From: Mucilaginibacter gilvus
GTDB taxonomy: Bacteria > Bacteroidota > Bacteroidia > Sphingobacteriales > Sphingobacteriaceae
Length of the DNA stretch: 64,000 nucleotides
NCBI RefSeq assembly: GCF_004054195.1
Contig: NZ_SBIW01000003.1
Coordinates: forward strand, 62,001 to 126,000
Direction: 5' to 3'
Shown here: piece by piece, positions 52,501 through 62,138 of the stretch
How the letters are laid out: each line of letters starts with the position of its first letter
How positions within the stretch are numbered: position 1 is the stretch's first letter
The notes under the pieces: model-generated
The model's database searches: none
What the model was told of the DNA's origin: nothing
The model's input: only the letters and a program-made list of their open reading frames with translations
Translations under genes and position numbers: made by a program

Positions 52501-53373
52501 TTAAAATGTCTTAGCCAATTTAGGGTCGGTTAAAATAATATAGTCGCCAAATTTTGAGAACTTACTCCAGTCGGGGCTTTCAAAACTGTCGTCGGCATAG
52601 GCCTGGATATTGATGACTTTGATGTTAGGCGCATATTTTTTTAGCTGCGCAACAGTGCCCAGTTTTTCTTCGCTGTGGAAGCCGCCGTTCACCTGGAAGA
52701 TCTTGCTACCCTTATTGGCCTTGTAAAACTTAGCTATGGAGTAGCCCATGGTTGCATCCCACAGGTTTTGCGATTGGTAGATCTTCATTGGCCCGGCGTG
52801 GCCACCCATTATTTCGCCAAACTTTTCGTAATAACGGCCGGTGGCGGTATCAATAGGCAGGGGAGGAAGCCAGCTTTTGGCCGTGGCATCCAGCTTTTGC
52901 AGGTCGCCCAGGCCAACACGGGTAACCATATTGGTATAGCGGGTAGGGGCGTTGGCGGCAATAACCGGTAGGTGGTTATCTTTGGCGGATTCAACCATGG
53001 CACGGTAATCTTTATAGTTTTTCCAGGCGCGGCCCTCGCTAATCAAATTCTTCTCGCGGATAAACCCTGCAAGGTATTCATTCAAAACGGTTTGGCAATC
53101 TGTTTGGAACATCTCCATCGATAGCGCCATTTTTGCCGGGTATTTCTCTATCAGTTTTTTAAATATCAACGCCTCCAGGTAATGCCCGGTGCTGTCGTTA
53201 TGCTCCTCGCCAAAGAAAAGTACGTCGGCTTTTGCCATATCATTCACTACATCGTCTATGGTAGCCGGGGTGTTTTTAGCTGTATTATATACCTTATAAT
53301 ACGCGGCCATAGGGTCCTGGCACAGGGCGGTGAAGGGTGATAACAGCATGAATGCGATAACGGTAAATTTCAT
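52501..53373 (-). CDS. ChaN-family heme-binding-type protein, secreted
   Basis: A 290-residue protein with signal peptide MKFTVIAFMLLSPFTALCQ. ADVLFFGEEHNDSTGHYLEA, MALSMEMFQTDCQTVLNEYL and IFQVNGGFHSEEKLG are the ChaN/haem-binding uptake domain blocks. The first has the His-containing motif (GEEHN) and the last the second conserved His. Relatives bind heme and are linked to iron uptake. There is no iron gene next to it here. It is divergent from rpmH. Confidence 0.87.
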   Translation of the reverse strand: MKFTVIAFMLLSPFTALCQDPMAAYYKVYNTAKNTPATIDDVVNDMAKADVLFFGEEHNDSTGHYLEALIFKKLIEKYPAKMALSMEMFQTDCQTVLNEYLAGFIREKNLISEGRAWKNYKDYRAMVESAKDNHLPVIAANAPTRYTNMVTRVGLGDLQKLDATAKSWLPPLPIDTATGRYYEKFGEIMGGHAGPMKIYQSQNLWDATMGYSIAKFYKANKGSKIFQVNGGFHSEEKLGTVAQLKKYAPNIKVINIQAYADDSFESPDWSKFSKFGDYIILTDPKLAKTF

Positions 53374-53433
53374 AGCTGAAACAGGGATTTTAATATGTTA
53401 ATAAATACGCCTTATCAAATTACAACATTTCTA

Positions 53434-53464
53434 TTGGAAAAAACTAAAATATACGCTACATTTG
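53434..53464 (+). promoter_or_regulatory. Bacteroidota-type promoter of rpmH-rnpA
   Basis: TTG (53434-53436), a 20-nt spacer and TACATTTG (53457-53464) give a full match to the consensus TTG-N20-TAnnTTTG, 52 bp before the rpmH ATG. This is the best promoter match in the window. Confidence 0.75.
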
Positions 53465-53516
53465 CACTCTTGTTTTTTAAAAGGAAGATTAAGGATAATA
53501 AGAATAAAATATAGCC

Positions 53517-53675
53517 ATGAAAAGAACGTTTCAGCCCTCACAAAGGAAAAGAAGAAATAAACACGGTTTCCGTGAGCGCATGTCAACTGCTAACGGCAGA
53601 AGGATATTAGCAGCAAGAAGAGCCAAAGGCCGCAAAAGACTGTCAGTTTCTGACGAGCGCAGCCACAAAGCTTAA
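53517..53675 (+). CDS. rpmH: 50S ribosomal protein L34
   Basis: A 52-residue protein [20 protein letters not shown] at the start and [19 protein letters not shown] at the end. All L34 hallmarks are present (KRTFQPS, HGFRxRM, GRxxLxxRRxKGRxxL). It is followed by rnpA 76 bp later and yidD, the classical order. The gene is too short for a 60-residue cutoff and is easily missed. Confidence 0.97.
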   Translation: MKRTFQPSQRKRRNKHGFRERMSTANGRRILAARRAKGRKRLSVSDERSHKA

Positions 53676-53751
53676 TATACTGGTTGTTTCTCCTTATTAA
53701 ATAAGGGGCCGAACCGGTTACAAGCTTAATTTAGGTTCAGCACTAACAACT

Positions 53752-54135
53752 ATGCATACTTTTAAAAAAGAAGAACGGTTATGTAACAAGAAGCTTATCG
53801 ACGGGCTTTTTCATAGCGGTTCTTCTTTTTTATGTTACCCCTTCAGGGCCTCCTGGATGCTCTCAGGTGCTGAGCAGCAATTTCCTGTGCAGGTATTATT
53901 TGCGGTGGCTAAGAAGCGCTATAAACGCGCTGTGGACCGTAATTTAATAAAGCGCCTCATGCGCGAAGCCTACCGCTTAAATAAACAATCGCTTTTATAC
54001 TCCCCGCTTACCGATGTTGATAAACGCATCGTTTTATCCATTGGCTATATTGGCAAAGAGATAGGAGATTTTGCGTTCGTGGAAAAAAAGATGCTGAAAC
54101 TTTTGGGCCAACTTGGGACGGAGGTATCCAAATGA
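53752..54135 (+). CDS. rnpA: Ribonuclease P protein component
   Basis: A 127-residue protein, [20 protein letters not shown] at the start, with the RNR motif [20 protein letters not shown] (near 62-81) that contacts P RNA. It helps process the 5' ends of tRNA precursors. It overlaps yidD by 4 bp. Confidence 0.96.
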   Translation: MHTFKKEERLCNKKLIDGLFHSGSSFLCYPFRASWMLSGAEQQFPVQVLFAVAKKRYKRAVDRNLIKRLMREAYRLNKQSLLYSPLTDVDKRIVLSIGYIGKEIGDFAFVEKKMLKLLGQLGTEVSK

Positions 54136-54374
54136 AATTTTTGTGGGATCTGTTCAAAGGCCTTATAGGGAGCGTTTTTTTGCTGCTGATAAAATTTTAC
54201 AGGTACTTTATTTCGCCACTAACAGGTGCATCCTGCCGTTACACGCCAACCTGTTCGCAATATGGGTTAGAGGCTGTTAAAAAGCACGGTCCGTTTAAAG
54301 GCGGGTGGCTAACTATAAAGCGGATAGCCAGCTGTAACCCCTGGGGTGGACACGGGCATGATCCGGTACCTTGA
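54132..54374 (+). CDS. yidD: Membrane protein insertion efficiency factor YidD
   Basis: An 80-residue membrane-associated protein. It reads [20 protein letters not shown], then [20 protein letters not shown] and [10 protein letters not shown], the family signature. It acts with the YidC insertase and is usually found after rnpA, as here; yidC is not in the window. Confidence 0.96.
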   Translation: MKFLWDLFKGLIGSVFLLLIKFYRYFISPLTGASCRYTPTCSQYGLEAVKKHGPFKGGWLTIKRIASCNPWGGHGHDPVP

Positions 54375-54376
54375 AT

Positions 54377-54486
54377 AAGTCAAAAGTTTAAAGTCAAAAG
54401 TGAAAAGTTAGCCGCCTTGGTTGGGTAACTTAGAACTAACGGCTTTCTGTTTTTGACTTTCTACTTTTAACTTTCTACTTTTAACT
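54377..54486. repeat. Inverted repeat of AAGTCAAAAGT / ACTTTCTACTTTTAACT units
   Basis: The left part reads aagtcaaaagtttaaagtca and aaagtgaaaagttagccg; the right part, cggctttctgtttttgactt then ctacttttaactttctactt, is its inverted form. It fills the gap between yidD and tsaB. Confidence 0.6.
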
Positions 54487-54489
54487 CAA

Positions 54490-55167
54490 ATGATCATTCT
54501 ACAAATAGAAACCGCCACAACATCATGTTCTGTAGCGCTTGCGCGTAACGGCGAGGTATTGGGTTTTAAAGAGATAGACCAACGCAACATACATGCCGAG
54601 GTGGTAACCGTTTATATTGATGGTTTAATAAAAGCTGCCGATATTACTTACGCGGATATTGATGCTGTTGCGGTAAGCTGCGGGCCGGGCTCGTATACAG
54701 GTTTACGTATAGGAGTTTCTACAGCAAAAGGCCTATGCTTTGCGCTGGATAAACCGCTGATAGCCGTAGAAACTTTGGCTGCCATGGCCAAAGGCGTTGT
54801 GCAAACCGACGCAGAAATGTTGCTATGCCCAATGATTGACGCACGCCGTATGGAAGTGTTCACCGCCATATTTGATGCACAGGGTAATACAATTAAACCC
54901 ACAGCTGCCGAAATTGTAGACAGCAATAGCTTTGCCGATGTTTTGGCTGATCATAAGATCCTGTTTTTTGGCGATGGTGCGGAAAAATGCATAGAAGCCC
55001 TTGGGCAGAACCCAAACGCACACTTTTTGCCCGGCTTTACAAACTCGGCGGTTTACCTTACCGATATAGCCCTTAATAAATTCAATAAAAAAGATTTTGT
55101 TGATGTGGCTTATTTTGAACCCTATTACCTTAAAGACTTTATCGCAGGTAAAAAAGCAAATGCCTAA
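54490..55167 (+). CDS. tsaB: tRNA threonylcarbamoyladenosine biosynthesis protein TsaB
   Basis: A 225-residue ASKHA-fold protein. It starts ILQIETATTSCSVAL, then NIHAEVV, and VAVSCGPGSYTGLRIGVSTAKG, the classical TsaB motif. It dimerises with TsaD, which with TsaE and TsaC makes the t6A modification in ANN-decoding tRNAs. Its stop overlaps the stop of the convergent DUF5723 gene by 3 bases. Confidence 0.95.
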   Translation: MIILQIETATTSCSVALARNGEVLGFKEIDQRNIHAEVVTVYIDGLIKAADITYADIDAVAVSCGPGSYTGLRIGVSTAKGLCFALDKPLIAVETLAAMAKGVVQTDAEMLLCPMIDARRMEVFTAIFDAQGNTIKPTAAEIVDSNSFADVLADHKILFFGDGAEKCIEALGQNPNAHFLPGFTNSAVYLTDIALNKFNKKDFVDVAYFEPYYLKDFIAGKKANA

Positions 55168-56603
55168 TATTCGTCGTCTTTCCCAAAGATGCGGCTGAAG
55201 ATCCTTTTAAAGAAACCAGGCTTACTGTCGATAGGGATATAGCTGGCGTTAAGCGGATGCTCTATTAGCGGGCCAAATTTAAAGGTAACCCCTAAAAACA
55301 TATCAGCGCCGGTGTAGGATGCGCTGCGGTTTATCTGTCCCGCGCTTTTTGTTGCAGCGAAAAGAAGCCTGCCCGTTGGGAATAGTCTTTCGCTGCCGAT
55401 AAAAAACTCCGCGTTTGGCGTTTTGATCATAAACTGCCCGCCTACACTTAAAATTTTGTAATTGTTATAGGCCGTGGTAAGCGTAAGCGTATAATTACCA
55501 TGCGTTATGGGATTAACCAATGCGGCGGTGACGCCATCAAAAAACATTTCCTTTGATAGGATAAGAGTAGGAGAGTACCTGTACTGGCTGTTATAATCTA
55601 ACCAGTATGTTTTATTGGCGCTAATTTCAATTTTAGCATTTGTTGGGGTAACAAATGATCCTAAAACATTATTGGTTTTTGCCACATTTTTTGCTGCTTC
55701 GTAAATATTGCGTTCGCGCCTGTTCGAGGAAAAATCAGAGATGACATCTATTGATGCAAAATTATAGCTATTCGATCGGCTGCTCCAGCGGATCAAACCA
55801 AGATCCTTGAGGTTGAATTGCAGGTTGAAGGCATCGCGTGTACGCAGCGAAACTCCCGCGCCGATGGCAGCTCCCGGGTTTCTGAAGGTGGGCAGATAAT
55901 CGTGCGTGGTGAAAGTGCCGGGGATATAGTTTAATTTGTATTTACCGGTCATAGACAAAAATGCCTGGTCGTTTGGCCGGTCAATATCCAGTGCAGACGT
56001 CGCCACATCTATTTTTTGGTAGCGGATGCCCATTAAAGCGCTTAGCTTAACGCCCACCGCAATTTGCCGGTTAATTTTTTCGCGGTAGGTAAAACTAACC
56101 TGGTGATAGGCCTGGTAAGTACTGCTGTTGTTGAAAATATCATCGTAATGATCGTTTTTAAAGGCGGTGGGGCCATTAAACAGGGCCACAGATTCGTCAC
56201 TGAAAATACCCCTTCCTTCTATCTTGGTTTGCATGGATAGACCAATCTCTGCATTACCATCAAGGTTTGTGAAAGCCTTGTACATAATGGAGTAGTAATT
56301 AAGGTTGGCATTGATGCGGTTAAGCCTGTTCTGGCCAAATACTAAATTAGTAGTAGTATAGTTCCCTAAAAACGCCCTTGATTTTAATGGTACCTGTGAA
56401 TTGCCTGTTAAAAATGAATTTACCGAAAAGTTGGGTAAAAAGAAATTAAAGGCATATTTTCTGCTGGAATCGGGAGTGAAGGAGGCGCGTGATGGGTTTT
56501 CGAATGAATCGTAAAGGGTGCCGGTGTTGTACTGAGAAAATTGTTGGCCAAAAGAATGGAGTGTAAAAAGGAGTAAGGAAAATGCCAATAAAAATTTCTT
56601 CAT
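55164..56603 (-). CDS. DUF5723-family outer-membrane beta-barrel-like protein
   Basis: A 479-residue protein with signal peptide MKKFLLAFSLLLFTLHSFGQ. The pattern GTLYDSFENPSRASFTPDSS at the start and repeated amphipathic strands (YTLTLTTAYNNYKILSVGGQ, YTGADMFLGVTFKFGP) fit DUF5723 barrels of Bacteroidota, distant relatives of PorP/SprF proteins. It probably sits in the outer membrane; the role is unknown. It is encoded 121 bp after an unrecognised large membrane-anchored protein on the same strand. Confidence 0.8.
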   Translation of the reverse strand: MKKFLLAFSLLLFTLHSFGQQFSQYNTGTLYDSFENPSRASFTPDSSRKYAFNFFLPNFSVNSFLTGNSQVPLKSRAFLGNYTTTNLVFGQNRLNRINANLNYYSIMYKAFTNLDGNAEIGLSMQTKIEGRGIFSDESVALFNGPTAFKNDHYDDIFNNSSTYQAYHQVSFTYREKINRQIAVGVKLSALMGIRYQKIDVATSALDIDRPNDQAFLSMTGKYKLNYIPGTFTTHDYLPTFRNPGAAIGAGVSLRTRDAFNLQFNLKDLGLIRWSSRSNSYNFASIDVISDFSSNRRERNIYEAAKNVAKTNNVLGSFVTPTNAKIEISANKTYWLDYNSQYRYSPTLILSKEMFFDGVTAALVNPITHGNYTLTLTTAYNNYKILSVGGQFMIKTPNAEFFIGSERLFPTGRLLFAATKSAGQINRSASYTGADMFLGVTFKFGPLIEHPLNASYIPIDSKPGFFKRIFSRIFGKDDEY

Positions 56604-56724
56604 AAAATCTCGCCGTATCTATGCTCGCGCTTAACGCCCTTAAATATATAATTCAAATTCGACTTAGGGGTACGCTTACCAAACATTATAACCTTTTAAC
56701 GTAATTAAACGCTCAGAGTTGTAT

Positions 56725-58335
56725 TTATTGGAGGTTTTTGGTTGCTTTAACACTACCGGTTGTATCAATTGCGTTTTGCAACATGCAAAAGTTGGTATAA
56801 AAGTTATTATCGGTAGCGGTAAGCTGGTATGACGCGCCGTAAAAATTTTCCAGCGATAGTTTGTTGCCCCTGTAGGCATTAAAGAAATTGTCTTTCAGAT
56901 CGTTCTTTAATATAGGTTGCGCGTTTTTAAAGTTGATGAAGAAAGTAACGTTGCTACGCTCGCCTACCAAATTATCAAAACGGCTGTATTGCGCGGTTTT
57001 GTTTAAAAATTTGCGGTTAAGGTAACTATCGCTGTAGCTATCCAGTTCTTTTATGCTGTTTGCAAGCACCAGGTAGTTATCAATTATGCGGAAGTAAGGG
57101 CGTTTGAAGGAATTAAAAGCATCGCCCAATAAAAAGTAAGGAAGTTTATTGTAATTAAATTCACCGGTGTCATCATTTACCATGGTGCTGATGTTGATCA
57201 TTGCCGGGCGCAGCTTAGAACCGTCTTTCACAGCAATCAAGGCAAACCGCTCCCGGTAGCGCGTGGTGACGACAGCAAATTCGTTACTTAGGGCCTTGTT
57301 TAACTCTGTTCGCAGATCGATCCCAGTTTCTGCTTTTATACGGGCAAAAAGGGTATCCTTCTCGGTTTTTAAACCGGCTTTATCATGAAATACGGAAAGG
57401 TCGGAAAGGAACTTAACAGGGTTGGAAACAGCCATATCCATCGAATAAGCAACCGTTGAAGGAAATATCTCCTTCAGGCTGTTTAATACCGGTAACTGGC
57501 TGGTAAACAGGTTAAGGTAGCTGGCCGGTTTATCGGTTTGTATATTGGTGTACCCGTTAAACATTAATGCATCCGTTTTATAATTGAGGTTTAACGCGGC
57601 AGATGCAGGCAGCAGCCGGAAGCTTTTAAACAGGTCGTGGTTTTTGGTTTTAAATAACTGATCGAATAGGGGGGATAACTGGCTGTAGTTAATATATAAA
57701 TTGGCCAGTGAGTTTGAGTTCTGCTGATCTGGAAGGGGGGTAAAGGCTTCGGTCTCTTTATCATTTTTATACAGGGCGGCCCTGGTCAATAATCCTTTGG
57801 AGAAACTTGCCGAGTAGATGTTTTCGTCGGTATTAATGATGTAAAAGCGTTTTTTTAACTGCGCGAAGAAAATAGTGTACCCTTTTTTTTCATCGATGGT
57901 TAAAGGGGTTATCAGCATGCCGGTTTTCTTCAGTTTGGCCAGGGCATCAAATGCGCCGGCGTCGGTATCTTTAGTGGCGGCGGCTGTAAGCAATAATTCT
58001 GTTTCGGGCTGGTTGGATGCATGGAGGGAGATGAAAATATTGCTGCCATCAAAAAGCCGCTGTAAGAGGGGATTGGCAAAAAGTATCTTCCTTACAGTGT
58101 CCAGTTCGCCCAGCTTTTGCTCACCAACCAGGCTACCTAATAAGGTGTTGCCAGTGAATATATCGTAAAAGCCCTTATCGTTGCTAAACTCAAAAATGGC
58201 CACCGCGTTATCCGGAATGGTGCGCATAATGTTGCCTGCGTGCATACCAGACGACTTTAAATTTTTAAAGTACTTAACGGTAATGTATCCTGTTGCGGCA
58301 ACTAAAATAAGTGTAAATAGAATGAGTTTTTTCAT
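56725..58335 (-). CDS. Large membrane-anchored protein of unknown function
   Basis: 536 residues from the ATG at 58335 (a TTG further up is less likely). One N-terminal membrane span (LILFTLILVAATGYITVKYF) anchors a large soluble, periplasm-side domain with TIPDNAVAIFEFSNDKG near the start and many alternating beta and helix stretches. I do not recognise a family; the start faintly resembles DUF3352-like proteins. It is upstream of, and same strand as, the DUF5723 gene and may share a transcript with it. Confidence 0.72.
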   Translation of the reverse strand: MKKLILFTLILVAATGYITVKYFKNLKSSGMHAGNIMRTIPDNAVAIFEFSNDKGFYDIFTGNTLLGSLVGEQKLGELDTVRKILFANPLLQRLFDGSNIFISLHASNQPETELLLTAAATKDTDAGAFDALAKLKKTGMLITPLTIDEKKGYTIFFAQLKKRFYIINTDENIYSASFSKGLLTRAALYKNDKETEAFTPLPDQQNSNSLANLYINYSQLSPLFDQLFKTKNHDLFKSFRLLPASAALNLNYKTDALMFNGYTNIQTDKPASYLNLFTSQLPVLNSLKEIFPSTVAYSMDMAVSNPVKFLSDLSVFHDKAGLKTEKDTLFARIKAETGIDLRTELNKALSNEFAVVTTRYRERFALIAVKDGSKLRPAMINISTMVNDDTGEFNYNKLPYFLLGDAFNSFKRPYFRIIDNYLVLANSIKELDSYSDSYLNRKFLNKTAQYSRFDNLVGERSNVTFFINFKNAQPILKNDLKDNFFNAYRGNKLSLENFYGASYQLTATDNNFYTNFCMLQNAIDTTGSVKATKNLQ

Positions 58336-58420
58336 CTCGGTTTGCGAACGCAAGTTAGAATTTTACCGTACCACAATAAAGTAATACTTTCATTTGGTTA
58401 ACTTAGCCTTTTATATCTGC

Positions 58421-58807
58421 ATGAACAAACAAATTATAATTACCGCGGCGCTGTTTGGCGCAATTGCTGTTATTTGCGGCGCTTTTGGGGCTCATGCCTT
58501 AAAGGCATCGCTCGAACCACGACAATTGGAAGTGTGGCAAACCGCGGTGCAATACCAGTTTTATCACGTTTTCGGCTTGCTGTTTCTATCAACCTTTACC
58601 AGGTTTAAAAATGGACTTGTAACCGCCACTTATTATTTGTTCACATTTGGTATCGTCCTTTTCTCGGGCTCGCTTTATCTACTGGCTTGCCGCGACCTGC
58701 TAAAAATGCCCGGCTTAACGGCCATTGGCCCGGTTACCCCTGTTGGTGGCTTGTTATTTATAATTGGCTGGATAACACTTGCACTCGCCGCTTTCCGAAA
58801 CAAATAA
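58421..58807 (+). CDS. DUF423-family membrane protein
   Basis: 128 residues from the ATG at 58421; earlier starts lack the conserved N-terminal region. IICGAFGAHALKASLEP-like (VICGAFGAHALKASLEPRQL), VWQTAVQYQFYHV and PVGGLLFIIGWITLA are the signature of the YgdD/DUF423 family. It has about four spans; the function is unknown. It ends 4 bp before the priA start. Confidence 0.92.
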   Translation: MNKQIIITAALFGAIAVICGAFGAHALKASLEPRQLEVWQTAVQYQFYHVFGLLFLSTFTRFKNGLVTATYYLFTFGIVLFSGSLYLLACRDLLKMPGLTAIGPVTPVGGLLFIIGWITLALAAFRNK

Positions 58808-58811
58808 CCTG

Positions 58812-61301
58812 ATGTTAGAATTTGCCGAAGTGCAGCTGCACAACCGTAAAACGCTTTTTGTTGAGGTGATATTGCCTTTGGCTATCAGCCGCAACTATAC
58901 TTACCGCGTGCCATTCGAGATGAATAATGGCGCTGTGGTGGGAAAGCGCGTGGTGGTGCAATTTGGTAAAAGTAAGCTCTACACCGCCATTATCGAATCC
59001 ATTAGCGAACATGCGCCCGAGAAATATGAGGCAAAGTACATCATCGAAATATTGGACGATGCGCCCGTAGTTACCAGCCGACAGCTGCAGTTTTGGCACT
59101 GGCTGGCCGAGTATTATATGTGCAACGAAGGTGAGGTAATGAATGCCGCCCTGCCTTCGGCACTAAAACTGGCCAGCGAAACCAAGGTAATGCTGAACCG
59201 GGAATACGAATACGATAAAACACAGCTAAACGATAAAGAGTACCTCATCACGGAAGCGCTGGATATTCAGCCGGAATTAACGGTAAGCGATATTGTAAAA
59301 CTGCTGGGTCAAAAAACGGTAATGCCGATATTGAAGTCGCTCTTCGAGAAAAATATCATTACCATATCCGAAGAAGTGAGCGAGCGGTATAAGCCGCGTA
59401 AGAAAACCTATATCACTTTAAATCCCGTTTACCAAAACCCGGATAACCGCAGGGAGCTTTTTGAGATATTGGAAAAGCGTGCCCCAAAACAGGCCGACGC
59501 ATTGCTTACCTATTTGAAATTATCGCGCCAGCAAAAAGCGGTTGCCAAAAATGAGTTGATAGAAGAAAGCGGGGCGGGTGAATCGAGCATAAAATCGCTG
59601 ATAGAAAAAGAAGTGTTTTTTGCCGAGCATAAAACCGTTAGCCGCCTGGGCTATGAAGAGGACGACGAGTCGATAAGCAATTTTACGCTGAGCGGGGCAC
59701 AGCAACTTGCTTTGGATGAAGCGCGCTTGCATTTTGAAAAGAAAGATGTGGTACTGCTGCATGGTGTAACCGCATCGGGCAAAACCCAGATCTATATTAA
59801 GTTGATAGAGGAGATGGTAGCCACCGGCAGGCAGGTGCTTTATTTGCTGCCGGAGATCGCGCTAACCACCCACATCATCGAACGGTTACGCATCTATTTT
59901 GGCGGGACTATCGGTGTTTACCATTCCCGTTTTAATGATAACGAGCGGGTGGAGGTTTGGCAAAAAGTGTTGCGTAGCGAGTATAAGGTGGTGCTTGGCG
60001 CAAGGTCGTCGATATTTCTGCCGTTCCATGATCTTGGGCTGCTGATCGTAGATGAGGAACACGAAACATCCTACAAGCAATACGACCCTGCACCCCGCTA
60101 TAATGCCCGCGACGCTGCTATTTATTTAGCCAATATGCACGGCGGTAAAGTGCTGTTAGGTTCGGCTACGCCGTCTTTTGAAACCTATTACAACGCGCGT
60201 ACCCACAAGTATGGTTTAGTAACACTGACCGAACGTTACGGCGGCGTGCAGCTGCCATTAGTGGAGGTGGTGAGCATATCCAAAGAGTTGAAGCAAAAAA
60301 CCATGCAGTCGCACTTTACCAGTGTGCTGATGGCGGATATGCAGCTTGCGCTGGAGAATAAGGAGCAGGTGATCCTCTTCCAAAACCGCAGGGGGTACGC
60401 GCCGGTGCTGATGTGCAGGGTTTGCGCATACACGCCAAAATGCATTAACTGCGATGTAAGCCTTACCTATCATAAACATACTACCAAGCTGCATTGCCAT
60501 TATTGTGGCTATAAAGAAGATACGCCATCGGTTTGCCCGGCCTGCGGTTCTACCCATTTAGAATATAAGGGATTTGGCACCGAGAAAGTGGAGGATGAGC
60601 TCTCCGTTTTAATGCCCGATGTGCGCCTGGCGCGAATGGATCTGGACACCACCCGCTCGCGAAATTCGCTGCAAACTATTCTGAATAACCTTGAAGAAAA
60701 AAAGATAGATATATTGATAGGTACCCAAATGGTTGCCAAAGGGCTCGATTTTGCAGATGTTACCGTAATTGGTATCATCAATGCAGATAGTCTTTTAAAA
60801 TATCCCGACTACCGCGCCAACGAGCGCAGCTTCCAGATGCTGGCGCAGGTAAGCGGCAGGGCAGGCCGCAGGGGCAAACAGGGTAAAGTTGTGATACAAA
60901 CCTACGACCCCGGCCACCGCGTAATAAAACAGGTGATAGAGAACGATTACGCCGACCTTTATTTCACCGAAATGGAGGAGCGTAAAAGCTTTAAATACCC
61001 GCCTTTTTTCCGCATCATCAGTATAGATATAAAGCACAAGAACCCCGAGATACTTTATAACCAGGCAGAATATTTCACCAATGAACTCCGTAAACACTTC
61101 GGCGACCGGGTGATCGGCCCCGAGGCACCGCTTGTCAACCGCATCCGCAATTACTACATCAAAACCATTATGCTGAAATTTGAACGGGATGGCGTATCGG
61201 TAGTAAAAGCAAAAGCCCTGATGAGAGATGTGATCACGCAATTCCAAACCACCAAATTGAGTAAGGGCAGCGTTGTTCAACCTGATGTAGATCCTTACTA
61301 A
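58812..61301 (+). CDS. priA: Primosomal protein N' (replication restart helicase PriA)
   Basis: 829 residues from the ATG at 58812. The 3'-DNA-binding domain is at the N terminus. The helicase has Walker A GVTASGKTQIY, VDEEHETSYKQYDPAPRYNA (DEEH box) and GSATPSFE. The zinc-binding insertion shows eight cysteines in CRVCAYTPKCINC and CHYCGYKEDTPSVCPACG. QVSGRAGRRGKQGKVVIQTY is motif VI. It restarts stalled replication forks and loads the replicative helicase. The length is normal. Confidence 0.96.
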   Translation: MLEFAEVQLHNRKTLFVEVILPLAISRNYTYRVPFEMNNGAVVGKRVVVQFGKSKLYTAIIESISEHAPEKYEAKYIIEILDDAPVVTSRQLQFWHWLAEYYMCNEGEVMNAALPSALKLASETKVMLNREYEYDKTQLNDKEYLITEALDIQPELTVSDIVKLLGQKTVMPILKSLFEKNIITISEEVSERYKPRKKTYITLNPVYQNPDNRRELFEILEKRAPKQADALLTYLKLSRQQKAVAKNELIEESGAGESSIKSLIEKEVFFAEHKTVSRLGYEEDDESISNFTLSGAQQLALDEARLHFEKKDVVLLHGVTASGKTQIYIKLIEEMVATGRQVLYLLPEIALTTHIIERLRIYFGGTIGVYHSRFNDNERVEVWQKVLRSEYKVVLGARSSIFLPFHDLGLLIVDEEHETSYKQYDPAPRYNARDAAIYLANMHGGKVLLGSATPSFETYYNARTHKYGLVTLTERYGGVQLPLVEVVSISKELKQKTMQSHFTSVLMADMQLALENKEQVILFQNRRGYAPVLMCRVCAYTPKCINCDVSLTYHKHTTKLHCHYCGYKEDTPSVCPACGSTHLEYKGFGTEKVEDELSVLMPDVRLARMDLDTTRSRNSLQTILNNLEEKKIDILIGTQMVAKGLDFADVTVIGIINADSLLKYPDYRANERSFQMLAQVSGRAGRRGKQGKVVIQTYDPGHRVIKQVIENDYADLYFTEMEERKSFKYPPFFRIISIDIKHKNPEILYNQAEYFTNELRKHFGDRVIGPEAPLVNRIRNYYIKTIMLKFERDGVSVVKAKALMRDVITQFQTTKLSKGSVVQPDVDPY

Positions 61302-61400
61302 AAGAATTAGCCTCTAAATCAGCCGAATAATTTAGCTCTTAGCTAAATCAATCGTGTTAATCGCTAAATCCCTAAATCGTGTATTATCTTAGCATCTTGT

Positions 61401-62057
61401 ATGGCGTATAAGTTTATAGATAATTACAGAGAACAGGGTGCGCGTAAGCGATTGGTTGAGGTTTTGCGAAAAAAAGGGATTGAAGACGAACGGGTTTTAG
61501 CTGCCATTGGTAAAATACCCCGCCACTATTTTTTCGATGAAACTTTCTGGAACCAGGCTTACAAGGACATTGCTTTCCCGATAGGTGCCGGGCAAACTAT
61601 TTCTCAGCCCTACACCGTAGCCTATCAAACCGAACTGCTCCACATCCGCAAGGGGGATAAAGTGCTGGAAATTGGTACTGGCTGCGGTTACCAAACATGT
61701 GTATTAATGGAGGTTGGCGCCAAAGTGTTCACCATAGAGCGCCAGGAAAAACTTTACGAACGCGCCATACAGGTGTTGCCCTACATGGGTTACAAACCTA
61801 AATTCTTTTTAGGCGATGGCTCTGTAGGCATTGCCAGCGATGCACCATACGACAAGATCATTGTAACCGCCGGCGCCCCAACCGTTCCCGACCTGCTGCT
61901 GAAACAACTCAACATTGGTGGTATCCTGGTTATCCCGGTAGGCGACGAAAAATCCCAAAAAATGGTTACCGTATTAAAAACCAGCGAAAACGATTACGAA
62001 AGGCACGTGCTGGACACGTTCAGGTTTGTGCCGCTGGTAGGGGATAGAGCCTGGTGA
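61401..62057 (+). CDS. pcm: Protein-L-isoaspartate O-methyltransferase
   Basis: A 218-residue protein that methylates isoaspartyl residues in damaged proteins. VLEIGTGCGYQTCVL is the SAM motif (the typical form is GSGxGYQ), and IGAGQTISQPYTVAYQTELL is the family's substrate region. FTIERQEKLYERA and IIVTAGAPTVPDLL follow. The gap between it and priA holds repeated ctaaatc units and a small hairpin. A short inverted-repeat arm begins at its stop codon. Confidence 0.95.
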   Translation: MAYKFIDNYREQGARKRLVEVLRKKGIEDERVLAAIGKIPRHYFFDETFWNQAYKDIAFPIGAGQTISQPYTVAYQTELLHIRKGDKVLEIGTGCGYQTCVLMEVGAKVFTIERQEKLYERAIQVLPYMGYKPKFFLGDGSVGIASDAPYDKIIVTAGAPTVPDLLLKQLNIGGILVIPVGDEKSQKMVTVLKTSENDYERHVLDTFRFVPLVGDRAW

Positions 62058-62087
62058 GCCCCCCAGCCCCCTGAAGGAGGAGTTTTT
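62057..62087. repeat. Repeat arm, gccccccagccccctgaagg family
   Basis: This begins in the pcm stop codon. Its inverted counterpart lies at 62533-62565 on the other side of the gene at 62139-62498. Confidence 0.6.
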
Positions 62088-62138
62088 GAATTGCTTATTT
62101 GACTAACAATCCTTATACCGGCAATTGGCGATGATTTA

